DNA from: DATDDB01 sp041490205
Lineage (GTDB): Bacteria > Pseudomonadota > Gammaproteobacteria > Burkholderiales > Gallionellaceae
Direction of reading: 5' to 3'
DNA: 13,537 bases
NCBI GenBank assembly: GCA_041490205.1
Contig: JBGPSQ010000057.1
Span: 1 to 13,537 of the forward strand
The translations under genes and the position numbers were made by a program. Of the stretch, positions 1-6,846 are shown one piece after another (position 1 is the first letter of the stretch; every line of letters begins with the position of its first letter). Below the pieces are notes generated by a model. The model made no database searches. It saw nothing but the letters and a program-made list of their open reading frames with translations, and had not been told where the DNA came from.

Positions 1-67
1 AATTCTTGGTTTGGCCGGTTTTTGTACGTTGTATTAATTTTTAAACCAACAAGGGAGCATATGCATT

Positions 68-640
68 ATGAATACCAATAGCATTTTTTCATCGGCGGTT
101 TTGGCAGCAGGCATTGTTGCAACGGGCTTTGCACTTCCCGCCTCGGCAGCAGACAAAATGGACGGCGATGCGCGTACAGGAAGCGCCACGGTTAAGCTGC
201 AGTTTGTTCATGCTGTGCAATCGACTGGCGCAGCCGACCCGAAACATGACGCGGCTTGCAAAAAGCAGCTTTCCGGCGTCAATTCCAAATACATCGGAAT
301 GAAGGTGAAGACTGATTATTCCATCAACACCAAGACTCTGATGATGTCGGCGAAATCAATGTTCCCGAGCCCGCACAGCACGCAACCGCTGGAACTCACT
401 GTCAATTTGAATGCGCTCGGCATCGCGAAGACTTATGCCTTTGGCACATTCAAGCCGGCTGAGCTTCCCGAGGCATACGCCGTGTTATTCTCCATCAGCG
501 AGAAATTCACCGATCCCAAGAGCACGTTTGTAGTTTATGGCCCGAAAGGTCAGGAATACAACTGCGTGATCTCCAGCGCCAAAGCCACGTTCAAGACAGC
601 GGAAAGCAGCAAGTTCGGAATTGATAAGGACGCCAAGTAG
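68..640 (+). CDS. Secreted hypothetical protein with signal peptide
   Basis: I do not recognise the family. The 190-residue product starts with a typical Sec signal peptide: a short polar start, a hydrophobic stretch at residues 8-24, and a PASA|AD cleavage site after residue 27, so the mature protein (~163 residues) is probably periplasmic or exported. The mature part is soluble-looking, with no further membrane segment and exactly two cysteines (C64, C166) that could form a disulfide. The start is the ATG at 68: the ATG at 61 is closed by a stop after six codons, and AAGGGAG lies at 51-57, somewhat far upstream. No operon partner is visible; the next gene is convergent. The existence of the gene is well supported; its function is unknown. 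Confidence 0.75.
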   Translation: MNTNSIFSSAVLAAGIVATGFALPASAADKMDGDARTGSATVKLQFVHAVQSTGAADPKHDAACKKQLSGVNSKYIGMKVKTDYSINTKTLMMSAKSMFPSPHSTQPLELTVNLNALGIAKTYAFGTFKPAELPEAYAVLFSISEKFTDPKSTFVVYGPKGQEYNCVISSAKATFKTAESSKFGIDKDAK

Positions 641-654
641 CCACCCGCAAATTG

Positions 655-693
655 GTTCAGACTCGATTTAACATGCGTTATTCGAGTCTGAGC
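655..693. terminator. Hairpin between convergent genes, possible bidirectional terminator
   Basis: A perfect 10-bp inverted repeat, TCAGACTCGA (657-666) and TCGAGTCTGA (682-691), extends to about 12 bp with a G-T wobble and encloses a 15-nt loop. It sits in the 80-bp gap between the secreted-protein gene and the convergent GGDEF/EAL gene, where a shared terminator is expected. No clear T tract follows on either strand, so intrinsic termination would be inefficient. Confidence 0.45.
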
Positions 694-720
694 TAACTTC
701 TTGATTGCCATTATTGGCCA

Positions 721-3700
721 TCATGCCTGTCTAAGCTTCGCTTCAAACTCTTCGATCGACACCGGTTTCCCGAACAAGTACCCTTGGTAGGCGCTGCATC
801 CGCGCAAATTGAGGAACTCAAGCTGCTCTTCTGTTTCGACTCCTTCCGCGATCACATCCAGGCCCAGCGCTTCGGTCATGGCGATGATGGTCTGCACGAT
901 GGCGGCATCGTTGGCATCGGTGGTGATGTCTTGCACAAAGGATCTGTCGATCTTGATTTGATCCAGCGGCAGCATCTTGAGGTATTGCAGGGACGAATAG
1001 CCGGTGCCGAAATCGTCCAGCGACAACTGTACGCCGATTGCTTTCAAGTCGTTCATGGTGGCGATGGTATCTTCGGTGTTTTCCAGCAGCAGGCTTTCGG
1101 TGAGTTCGAGCTTGAGCAGATTTGGATTGATGGCGTGGCGCTTCACCGCAGCCCGTACCTGTTCCACGAAACAAGTCTGATGGAATTGCCGGGCGCTGAT
1201 GTTCACCGAAAGAACTAAATTCCGGGCTTGTTCTTGCTGAGTCCATGACTTGAGCTGGGTGCAGGCGGTTTCCAGCACCCAAAGACCTATCGGCAGGATC
1301 AAGCCGGTTTCCTCTGCCAGCGGAATGAATTGTGCGGGGGATACCATGCCACGCTCGGGATGAATCCAGCGGAGCAGCACTTCTGCGCCAAATGCACGGC
1401 CGGAGCTATCCACCTGGACTTGGTAGTGCAACCGGAATTGCCGGTCATCAAGCGCCTTTTGCAATTCGCCCTCGAGCGCCACGCGAGTGTTGATGGCTTC
1501 CTGCATCTTGCGGTCGAAAAAGCGCAGGGTATTGCGGCCCGCTTTTTTTGCCTGGTACATGGCAATGTCGGCCTGCTTCAAGAGCTCCTCGGTATCCTGC
1601 TGGTGGTCGAGGAACAAGGTGGCGCCTATGCTGGTGGTGATGCGATAGGCCTGTGTGCCGAGCCGGTAATCTTCGCTCACCACGGCAAGGATTTTCTCGC
1701 CTATCACTTCAACATGCTCGGCTGCATCGATTGCCTGTTCGCTCAGGTCTTCCAGCATCACCACGAATTCGTCACCGCCCAGGCGCGCAACGGTGTCGCC
1801 TTCGCGCACCGAGGTGGCCAGCCGCTCGGCTACTTGTTTCAGCAGCATGTCTCCCATGACGTGGCCCAGGGTGTCGTTGAGGGTCTTGAAGTTGTCGAGG
1901 TCGATGAACAGCAGTGCGCCCTTGCGGCCGCTGCGGACACTGGAAGCCAGTGCATGGCGCAACCGGTCCAGCAGAAGCTGGCGATTGGGCAGCTGAGTGA
2001 GTGGGTCATGGAAGGCCAACTGCCTGATTTTTGCCTCCGCCTCCTTGCGCTCGGTGATGTCCAGATGTGTCCCTACGTAATGAGTGACTATCCCGTCATC
2101 CCCTTTGACGGAGGAGATGGTGAGCCACTTGGGATAGATCTCGCCATTCTTGCGCCGATCCCATATTTCTCCCTGCCAGGTCCCGTTTTGCGCGATGGAA
2201 TCCCACATTGCCTGATAGAAGTTCGCATCGTGAATGCCGGATTTGAATAGTCGCGGTGTTTGTCCCACGACTTCCTCGGGCGCATAGCCGGTGGAATTTG
2301 TGAATGCTTTGTTGACCCGTTGAATTACACTCTTAAAGTCAGTGATGATGATGGGTTGCTGGGATTCAAAGGCTGTGGCGGCAATGCGAAGATCGGTTTC
2401 GGCCAGCTTGCGCTCGATGATATTCTGGGCAAATGTGATAACGAATTCCTTGCCTTCGTATGCAATGAAATTCGCGGTTATTTCAACGGGAATCATTGTG
2501 CCGTCTTTGCGGCGATGCCGTCGTTCAAAGGTGCTTATTTTCTCTTCCTTGATGGTGGACCATGCTTTGGGCCTATCTCCCGGCTTGTAATCCGGGTCAA
2601 TATCCCAGATAAACTTGCCTATGAATTCCTCTCGGGTATATCCCAATTGGCTGCATGCCTTTTCATTGACATCAAAAAATTGTCCGTCTTTAGTGATCCA
2701 GTAAAGCGGCAGCGTGCTCTTGTCGATGGCAAAACGGAAAAGCGCCAATTTGTCCTCGGCCTGTTTGCGTTTGCTGATGTTGCGAACAGTGGCCTGCAGG
2801 AATGTTTCATCTCCCACTTCCATGCGGTTCAGCAGCACATCGGCATGGAATGCCTGCCCGTTCAGCCGCCGGTATTCCCATTCAAAAAAATGGGAGCCTT
2901 TGCTTGTGGCCAGCGCGATCATTTCATGGGCCTTATCCCTTGAGATTGCCCCATCGGGCTGTCTCTCGGGCGATACGTCCCATGGGCAAAATTCGGTGAA
3001 TTCCGCTTCGCTGGATACGCCAAACAATTGCAGTGTAGCCTGATTCGCTCCGGTGAATTTCCACAATGGCGGCGCCAGAACCATAAGGGCATCGCGCGAA
3101 CTCTGGAACAACAACTGGTATCTCAACGCGCTTACTTTCAGCGTTTCTTCGCGCGCAGCAGCGTCCAGGCGCAGGGAGAGATTCTCCAGGATGCTCCGGT
3201 TGGTGCGCTGTGAGCTTGCGATCATGAAACCAAGATACAACGTCACCGCCATGGCCATTGCCAATGACATATTGTCACCGGCAATCAAAAGGCGAATGAT
3301 GAGCGGTACGTTGACCGAGACTGAAAAAATGGTTGCAGTGGGCAGGTCTGCCGAAAATGAAGTCACGCCGCCTGTCGTCAACCCTGCCAGCATAAAAATC
3401 AGGAACATCTGATGTTGCGTATCATTGGCCGGAAACAACAGAATACCAGCCGAGCCCCACGCCAAAGAGGAGGCAAAAATGACCACGCGAAACTTCATCA
3501 GCCGATTATGAATAGCGAAGCCGTCTTTCGCCGGGGAGCCCTGATAAGCAAAAATAAGGGCGGTTCTTGCCAGAAAGGCTAAAACAATGAAGGGACACCA
3601 GATAAGGAGCTTGGGGGCGGGAATCACTTCCCATTGCATATAAACAAGAATCAAGGCGAGAAGAACGCTGATAACCAGCGACACATTGCTGATGGACAGC

Positions 3701-3756
3701 AAATGTTGTAACTGCAAAGATTCTATAGCCGCTTTTTTATTCGAATTATTCGACAT
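721..3756 (-). CDS. Membrane-bound GGDEF-EAL c-di-GMP enzyme with three PAS domains
   Basis: The 1011-residue protein is predicted to make and/or degrade cyclic di-GMP at the inner membrane. An N-terminal multi-pass region (about residues 20-182, roughly six hydrophobic segments) resembles MASE-type sensory domains. Three PAS domains follow at about 210-330, 335-450 and 455-570, each leading into an ERK-type linker. The GGDEF domain (~575-748) has an intact GGDEF signature at 660-664 and an inhibitory I-site, REGD at 651-654, five residues upstream. The EAL domain (~755-1005) has EVL at 792-794 instead of EAL, but keeps the residues expected of an active phosphodiesterase: N852, E884 in ELTES, D914-D915 in DDFGTG, K935 and E971 in EGVET. 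Both activities are therefore plausible, with PAS ligands tuning the balance. The ATG start lacks a good Shine-Dalgarno sequence. The gene stands alone, with no operon partner. A second protein in the window is under a c-di-GMP riboswitch. Confidence 0.95.
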   Translation of the reverse strand: MSNNSNKKAAIESLQLQHLLSISNVSLVISVLLALILVYMQWEVIPAPKLLIWCPFIVLAFLARTALIFAYQGSPAKDGFAIHNRLMKFRVVIFASSLAWGSAGILLFPANDTQHQMFLIFMLAGLTTGGVTSFSADLPTATIFSVSVNVPLIIRLLIAGDNMSLAMAMAVTLYLGFMIASSQRTNRSILENLSLRLDAAAREETLKVSALRYQLLFQSSRDALMVLAPPLWKFTGANQATLQLFGVSSEAEFTEFCPWDVSPERQPDGAISRDKAHEMIALATSKGSHFFEWEYRRLNGQAFHADVLLNRMEVGDETFLQATVRNISKRKQAEDKLALFRFAIDKSTLPLYWITKDGQFFDVNEKACSQLGYTREEFIGKFIWDIDPDYKPGDRPKAWSTIKEEKISTFERRHRRKDGTMIPVEITANFIAYEGKEFVITFAQNIIERKLAETDLRIAATAFESQQPIIITDFKSVIQRVNKAFTNSTGYAPEEVVGQTPRLFKSGIHDANFYQAMWDSIAQNGTWQGEIWDRRKNGEIYPKWLTISSVKGDDGIVTHYVGTHLDITERKEAEAKIRQLAFHDPLTQLPNRQLLLDRLRHALASSVRSGRKGALLFIDLDNFKTLNDTLGHVMGDMLLKQVAERLATSVREGDTVARLGGDEFVVMLEDLSEQAIDAAEHVEVIGEKILAVVSEDYRLGTQAYRITTSIGATLFLDHQQDTEELLKQADIAMYQAKKAGRNTLRFFDRKMQEAINTRVALEGELQKALDDRQFRLHYQVQVDSSGRAFGAEVLLRWIHPERGMVSPAQFIPLAEETGLILPIGLWVLETACTQLKSWTQQEQARNLVLSVNISARQFHQTCFVEQVRAAVKRHAINPNLLKLELTESLLLENTEDTIATMNDLKAIGVQLSLDDFGTGYSSLQYLKMLPLDQIKIDRSFVQDITTDANDAAIVQTIIAMTEALGLDVIAEGVETEEQLEFLNLRGCSAYQGYLFGKPVSIEEFEAKLRQA

Positions 3757-3860
3757 ATTCGAAAATCTGGAAGACCCCTTAAACGAAGTGCCGCAGACAA
3801 CAATTCAAATCAATTGGCAAATATCAGCAAGCAGGGCTGGCATCTGAACGGGTAGAATTT

Positions 3861-3883
3861 GGCCGAAACGGCCTTTCTGTTTT
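3861..3883 (+). terminator. Short terminator-like hairpin, plus strand
   Basis: GGCCG (3861-3865), loop AAA and CGGCC (3869-3873) are followed by TTTCTGTTTT, which fits an intrinsic terminator on the plus strand. No plus-strand gene precedes it. On the minus strand the hairpin is followed only by AAATTC, which is poor for termination. It may serve an unseen plus-strand transcript, or be chance. Confidence 0.35.
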
Positions 3884-4005
3884 ATGCATGATTTTACCAT
3901 CAGGATTGAATAGCCATATTCCATTTAAGGGGGCTAACTGAGCTACCCATACTGGTTTTGGTTTGTCGTGCTGTGCTTTTTCGTGCCGGGAAATCGCGGC
4001 AAGCT

Positions 4006-4031
4006 GGGGCAGAGTTTACTAACTCTGCCTC
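4006..4031. terminator. Hairpin downstream of the GST gene
   Basis: A perfect 9-bp inverted repeat, GGCAGAGTT (4008-4016) and AACTCTGCC (4021-4029), has a 4-nt loop and extends by a G-T wobble and a further G-C pair. It lies about 55 bases after the stop of the minus-strand oxidoreductase gene, where a terminator would be expected, but no T tract follows. It could mark the mRNA 3' end or stabilise it. Confidence 0.35.
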
Positions 4032-4087
4032 CTACTTTACTTGACGCGGAGGTATGTGCCTCTCCCCAGCCTGAGTACGATGTGCCA

Positions 4088-4804
4088 TCAGTTGGTTTTG
4101 CCCTGCGCGCGGACGCTTGCCGCCGTCTGGCCAAACAGGATTTTCCTGCTTTCTTCGGTCATCGCGGGCCGGTGAGAGTAGGGTTCGGCCTTGGCATAGG
4201 CGCGGCGGGTCGCCGGTCGGTTGCCGATGGCCTCGAACCAGCGCTTGAGGTTGGGGAAATCGTCCAGGTTCTGTTGCTGCGTCTTCCATGACACGATCCA
4301 GGGGTAAGCGGCGATGTCAGCAATGGTGTAGTCGCTGCCCACGATGAACTCGCGCCCCTCCAGCCTGTGGTCGAGCACGCCATACAGGCGGTTTGTCTCT
4401 TTCACGTAGCGCTCGATGGCGTAGGGGATCTTCTCGGGGGCGTAGCTTGCGAAGTGGTTGTTTTGCCCGGCCATGGGGCCCAGGCCGCTCATCTGCCAGA
4501 ACAGCCATTCCAGCGTGGTCTTGCGGCCGCGCAGGTCTTGTGGCATCAGCTTCCCGGTTTTTTCCGCAAGGTAAACCAGGATCGCGCCCGACTCGAAGAC
4601 GGAGATGGCATCGCCGCCGTCCGCTGGCGCGTGATCTATGATTGCGGGCATCTTGTTGTTGGGGCTGATCTTGAGATACGCGGCCTTGAACTGATCTCCG
4701 GCGCCGATGTTCACCGGGATGATGTGGTATTCGATCCCGGTTTCTTCGAGATACATGGTCATTTTGTGGCCGTTCGGAGTGGGCCAGTAATAGAGGTCTA
4801 TCAT
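4088..4804 (-). CDS. yfcG: YfcG-like glutathione-dependent disulfide-bond oxidoreductase (Nu-class GST)
   Basis: The 238-residue product closely resembles E. coli YfcG, a glutathione-transferase-fold protein that uses bound glutathione to reduce disulfides and shows little classical transferase activity. The N-terminal thioredoxin-fold half contains PTPNGHK at 8-14, with the Thr/Asn that replace the usual catalytic Ser/Tyr, the cis-Pro loop PNNKMPAI at 48-55, and FESGAIL around 70-76, where E71-S72 bind the glutathione gamma-glutamyl group. The helical half has the family motifs LEWLFWQMSGLGPM and YTIADIAAYPW. It is slightly longer than YfcG (215 residues) at the C-terminus. The start is fixed by GGAGG at 4811-4815, six bases before the ATG. 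The role is presumably cytosolic redox homeostasis. It is about 45 bp downstream of the next minus-strand gene, so co-transcription is possible. Confidence 0.93.
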   Translation of the reverse strand: MIDLYYWPTPNGHKMTMYLEETGIEYHIIPVNIGAGDQFKAAYLKISPNNKMPAIIDHAPADGGDAISVFESGAILVYLAEKTGKLMPQDLRGRKTTLEWLFWQMSGLGPMAGQNNHFASYAPEKIPYAIERYVKETNRLYGVLDHRLEGREFIVGSDYTIADIAAYPWIVSWKTQQQNLDDFPNLKRWFEAIGNRPATRRAYAKAEPYSHRPAMTEESRKILFGQTAASVRAQGKTN

Positions 4805-4849
4805 CGCGGGCCTCCAGTTACCTTGCCGTGACGGGTCAGCGCAGGCGCG

Positions 4850-5350
4850 CTATTCGTAGCGCAAAAAATTTTCAGCCACGGCATCTGCACCGAAACGTTC
4901 TATCAGGGCGTCTAGTTCGGGCATGAGCATTTCCGCTTCGTCGTCTTCCAGGCCGCCGTCGCCGACCAGACGAGCGGCCAGGCCGGAATTCAGGGCGTCC
5001 CTCACCGCGCCGAGGGTGGCCGGGTTTTCCCGGTTCTCGTCGTTGGCGACGGTTTCGATCGCTCTGGAAAGCGCCTCACCGGCATAGGCGTAAACAAAAT
5101 CCTCCGCCGATGCCGATTCTCCAAATCCTTCGATCAGCGCATCCAGCTCGTCATTCAGCGATTCGGCGTTGTCGAAGTGGTGCAGGTGCTCATCTTCGGC
5201 GATTTCCCTAGGCAAATCGTTGGCGATGAAAGAGCGTACCGAGCCTAGTGTCACCGGCTCGGTGGTGTCCAAGCGATCAATCATGTTTTCGATGAAGATG
5301 GACAGCTCAGGGCTTACGCGGCTGGCGATGTCTATGGGATTGCGGATCAT
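4850..5350 (-). CDS. Acidic hypothetical protein made of two tandem repeats
   Basis: I do not recognise the family. The 166-residue protein is strongly acidic, has no signal peptide or membrane segment, and contains no cysteine. It is an internal duplication: residues ~14-86 and ~92-163 align with only one gap. The shared pattern is LS..IE at 16-21/94-99, TLG(S/A)VR at 34-39/112-117, ELDALI..FG at 68-77/145-154 and AE(D/N)F at 82-85/159-162. Each unit looks helical, suggesting a two-lobed bundle or a pseudo-dimer. The start is well supported by AGGAGG at 5361-5356, five bases before the ATG. A leader hairpin (5360-5398) includes the first bases of that site, hinting at translational control. 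The next gene downstream is the YfcG-like oxidoreductase. A stress or scaffold role would be guesswork. Confidence 0.8.
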   Translation of the reverse strand: MIRNPIDIASRVSPELSIFIENMIDRLDTTEPVTLGSVRSFIANDLPREIAEDEHLHHFDNAESLNDELDALIEGFGESASAEDFVYAYAGEALSRAIETVANDENRENPATLGAVRDALNSGLAARLVGDGGLEDDEAEMLMPELDALIERFGADAVAENFLRYE

Positions 5351-5359
5351 GATGTCCTC

Positions 5360-5398
5360 CTGTTTGAATATGCGGGCCGCCGGTTGCGGCTCAAACAG
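5360..5398 (-). promoter_or_regulatory. Leader hairpin overlapping a Shine-Dalgarno sequence
   Basis: Read on the minus strand, CTGTTTGA (5398-5391) pairs perfectly with TCAAACAG (5367-5360). A second stem, GCCGC with GCGGC (5390-5386 and 5380-5376), stacks inside it with an 8-nt bulge on one side. The 3' arm includes the first two bases of the AGGAGG ribosome-binding site (5361-5356). It could therefore modulate translation of the two-repeat protein, as a thermometer-like or protein-bound structure. The function is inferred. Confidence 0.45.
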
Positions 5399-5606
5399 AC
5401 TGGATCGCGTGCCCTGGGAGGCGGCACATTTTGAATGTATCTTGGCAAAAGGTTACTCCCATCACATGCCATTTGCAATCGCTGTTGGAACAGGCGCGGG
5501 CGGGCTAGAGTTAAGCTTGCTTGTTGTTTCGAAAAGGGGCTGGAATTTTTGAGAGGAAAGACGACTTCCGGTGCTTGGCAATTGCTCACAATTATCGCTT
5601 TTATTT

Positions 5607-5632
5607 AAGTAGTTGTACGTAAGTACTTGTAC
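5607..5632 (+). repeat. Tandem 12-bp direct repeats at putative promoter
   Basis: AAGTAGTTGTAC (5607-5618) and AAGTACTTGTAC (5621-5632) match at 11 of 12 bases with a 14-bp period. The first copy covers the putative -35 box of the candidate small RNA. Such spacing is compatible with a regulator binding site; the regulator is unknown. Confidence 0.5.
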
Positions 5633-5641
5633 CAATATCAT
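5613..5641 (+). promoter_or_regulatory. Putative sigma70 promoter of the candidate small RNA
   Basis: TTGTAC (5613-5618), a 17-bp spacer and TATCAT (5636-5641) form a plausible promoter with a good -10 and a weak -35. Transcription would begin near 5648 and run into the hairpin series ending at 5766. Confidence 0.4.
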
Positions 5642-5647
5642 GGTTAT

Positions 5648-5766
5648 TAATTGTCGTGCAATATGCACACTCACGACTCTCCTCTTCAAGCGTGACGTCT
5701 TAACATCCCCCCCTTTTGTTAAGACGTTGGCCCCTGTTCCCCCCCAAGGTTCAGGGGTGTTTTTTT
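5648..5766 (+). ncRNA. Candidate small RNA with two C-rich hairpin loops
   Basis: The predicted ~119-nt transcript has three hairpins. The first is GTGCA/TGCAC (5656-5668, loop ATA). The second is a perfect 11-bp stem, ACGTCTTAACA (5695-5705) with TGTTAAGACGT (5717-5727), whose 11-nt loop contains C7. The third is a CCCCTG/CAGGGG stem (5731-5757), also with C7 in its loop, followed by T7. A pyrimidine-rich single-stranded stretch with CTCTCCTCTT lies before the second hairpin. C-rich loops and such stretches are typical of trans-acting RNAs that bind Shine-Dalgarno regions. There is no good reading frame. The 3' end is 56 bases from the convergent end of the outer-membrane gene. Existence and targets are inferred; I recognise no known family. 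Confidence 0.45.
5731..5766 (+). terminator. Rho-independent terminator, plus strand
   Basis: CCCCTG (5731-5736) pairs with CAGGGG (5752-5757), with a CC/GG pair continuing inside after a small internal loop, and an unbroken T7 at 5760-5766 follows. The orientation is plus strand only, yet no protein gene precedes it, which supports a non-coding transcript. Confidence 0.65.
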
Positions 5767-5822
5767 GGGACGTTCACAACAGCAGGTTTTGGCTGGGATG
5801 GCCTTCCCGCAAGGTTTTAATT

Positions 5823-6734
5823 TTAAAAAGCATACCCTATTCCCACCCGGGCGGTGGTGATGAAAGTGGTGCTGTTAGGCTCATAGAGATTTACTCCGGC
5901 AGCTACCGGCTGGCTTGTGCTGGCGCCGTAGCTCCAGGCAGTCAATTCAACTCCGGCGTTGGCGTGGAGGTGTTTGGTCATTGCATAGTCCACCTGGAAG
6001 CCCAGCCTTTCCAGGCTGGAATCACCAAGTCTTGCGGAAAGCCCGTTGAATGGGGCGGGAAACACGGCGTCCATGCGCGATTGGAAGGTGTGGCCGAGCA
6101 GGGCGTTGAGGGAGAACACCCATTTTTCAATTGAGGAATATTGCATCAGGGCGCCGATGCCGAAATAGTTGTGCGAGTAAGTTTCCCGATAGGCGCCAGG
6201 TGTGCCCAGGCCCAGGGTACGCAGGTATTTGTGGTGTCCCAGCTCGGTGTATAACGTGAGCATGGTTTCGCGATCCTGGGGAAACCCGGCGCCGTAGCGG
6301 ATGCTGTAGTCCCTGATTCTTGCGCCGGATTCCCCGATGGCGCTGCCGAATGCGGGGTTGGTCAGGGTTCCGCCGGTATAGTTGGTATTTCCGGAAACCG
6401 AGTTGTATTGGGCATGCAGGTAGTCATTTCCCAGCCACAGGTTTTTCATTACCGAGCCGGTTATGCCGTATCCGTTGATGCCGCCGTTTTCATTATCGAG
6501 CAGTACCTCGCTGCCTCCCGGCTCATTGGTCGTTTCGGTGTAATTGACCATGCTGCGCTGAAATTGCGCGCTCACCTGGTTGTTGGCCGATTCGATGTCT
6601 TGCATGCCGGCATGGGCGGCGGAAGGCAGCACCAGACAGCTAGCGGCGACCAGGCAACTGGCGGCGATCAGCCACTTGATCTGGTCATGGGGTATGGGGG
6701 AGGGCGGCAGGGCCCGGGTTTGGCTAAACGACAT
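5823..6734 (-). CDS. Outer-membrane beta-barrel protein under c-di-GMP riboswitch
   Basis: The 303-residue product has a signal peptide: a long polar start, K20, a hydrophobic core at ~21-36, and AHA|G cleavage after residue 42. The mature ~261 residues show alternating polar/aromatic strands rich in Gly, Tyr and Asn, as in OmpA/opacity-type barrels, and end in RVGIGYAF, the terminal-Phe signature recognised by the BAM complex. I cannot name the exact family or substrate. An adhesin, porin or envelope-remodelling role is possible. The ATG is supported by GTGAGG at 6745-6740. The gene is monocistronic, with a ~370-nt leader that starts with a GEMM-I riboswitch, so expression should follow c-di-GMP level. 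No minus-strand terminator is visible after the stop, so readthrough would be antisense to the small RNA candidate. The signal peptide contains a tandem AASCLV duplication. Confidence 0.85.
   Translation of the reverse strand: MSFSQTRALPPSPIPHDQIKWLIAASCLVAASCLVLPSAAHAGMQDIESANNQVSAQFQRSMVNYTETTNEPGGSEVLLDNENGGINGYGITGSVMKNLWLGNDYLHAQYNSVSGNTNYTGGTLTNPAFGSAIGESGARIRDYSIRYGAGFPQDRETMLTLYTELGHHKYLRTLGLGTPGAYRETYSHNYFGIGALMQYSSIEKWVFSLNALLGHTFQSRMDAVFPAPFNGLSARLGDSSLERLGFQVDYAMTKHLHANAGVELTAWSYGASTSQPVAAGVNLYEPNSTTFITTARVGIGYAF
6631..6666 (-). repeat. 18-bp tandem duplication in the signal peptide
   Basis: Two adjacent 18-bp units, 6631-6648 and 6649-6666, match at 15 of 18 positions and encode the repeated hexapeptide AASCLV at residues 24-35. 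The duplication lengthens the hydrophobic core of the outer-membrane protein's signal peptide without changing frame. Confidence 0.75.
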
Positions 6735-6747
6735 GGTTGCCTCACTT

Positions 6748-6775
6748 GTTCAAGTTTTGGTTTCAAAACTCAAAC
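6748..6775 (-). promoter_or_regulatory. Hairpin abutting the outer-membrane gene's ribosome-binding site
   Basis: On the minus strand GTTTGAGTTTTG (6775-6764) pairs with CAAAACTTGAAC (6759-6748), 12 bp with two G-U wobbles and loop AAAC. It ends two bases before GTGAGG. It may be part of the expression platform of the upstream riboswitch, or a stabiliser. There is no T tract after it, so it is not a terminator. Confidence 0.5.
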
Positions 6776-6846
6776 CTGCGGCGTTGCCGGATAGCCAGGG
6801 CGAGATCAAGCTGGCAGCCGCACCTGGTGGGTGCGTGTTTGACCCG

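Larger units (their letters stand above)
3757..4087. other. Gene-free stretch between GST gene and GGDEF gene
   Basis: I see no gene in these 331 bases. They hold two hairpins, listed separately (3861-3880 and 4006-4031), and must contain the promoter of the GGDEF/EAL gene. No convincing -35/-10 pair stands out; several AT-rich matches at 3790-3830 on the minus strand are weak. Confidence 0.6.
5351..5822. other. Gene-free stretch holding leader hairpin and small RNA candidate
   Basis: No convincing protein gene lies in these 472 bases. The left end carries the leader of the two-repeat protein and, somewhere in 5400-5560, its promoter, of which only weak matches are visible. The right part (about 5607-5766) carries direct repeats, a plausible plus-strand promoter and a string of three hairpins ending in a T tract. 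These are listed separately. Confidence 0.6.

Noticed and set aside
1330..2250. Long plus-strand open frame (306 codons) inside the GGDEF-EAL gene.
   Set aside because: It is antisense to a fully conserved multidomain protein, has no ribosome-binding site, and has composition typical of a shadow frame.
5613..6134. Plus-strand open frame of 173 codons starting in the small RNA region.
   Set aside because: It runs through a strong terminator and then antisense through the outer-membrane gene; its product resembles no protein I know.
5823..6734. Outer-membrane protein as a lipoprotein, because the signal peptide contains two AASC strings.
   Set aside because: The position three residues before each cysteine is Ala rather than Leu, and a clear AHA|G signal peptidase I site follows. 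The C-terminal Phe fits a barrel.
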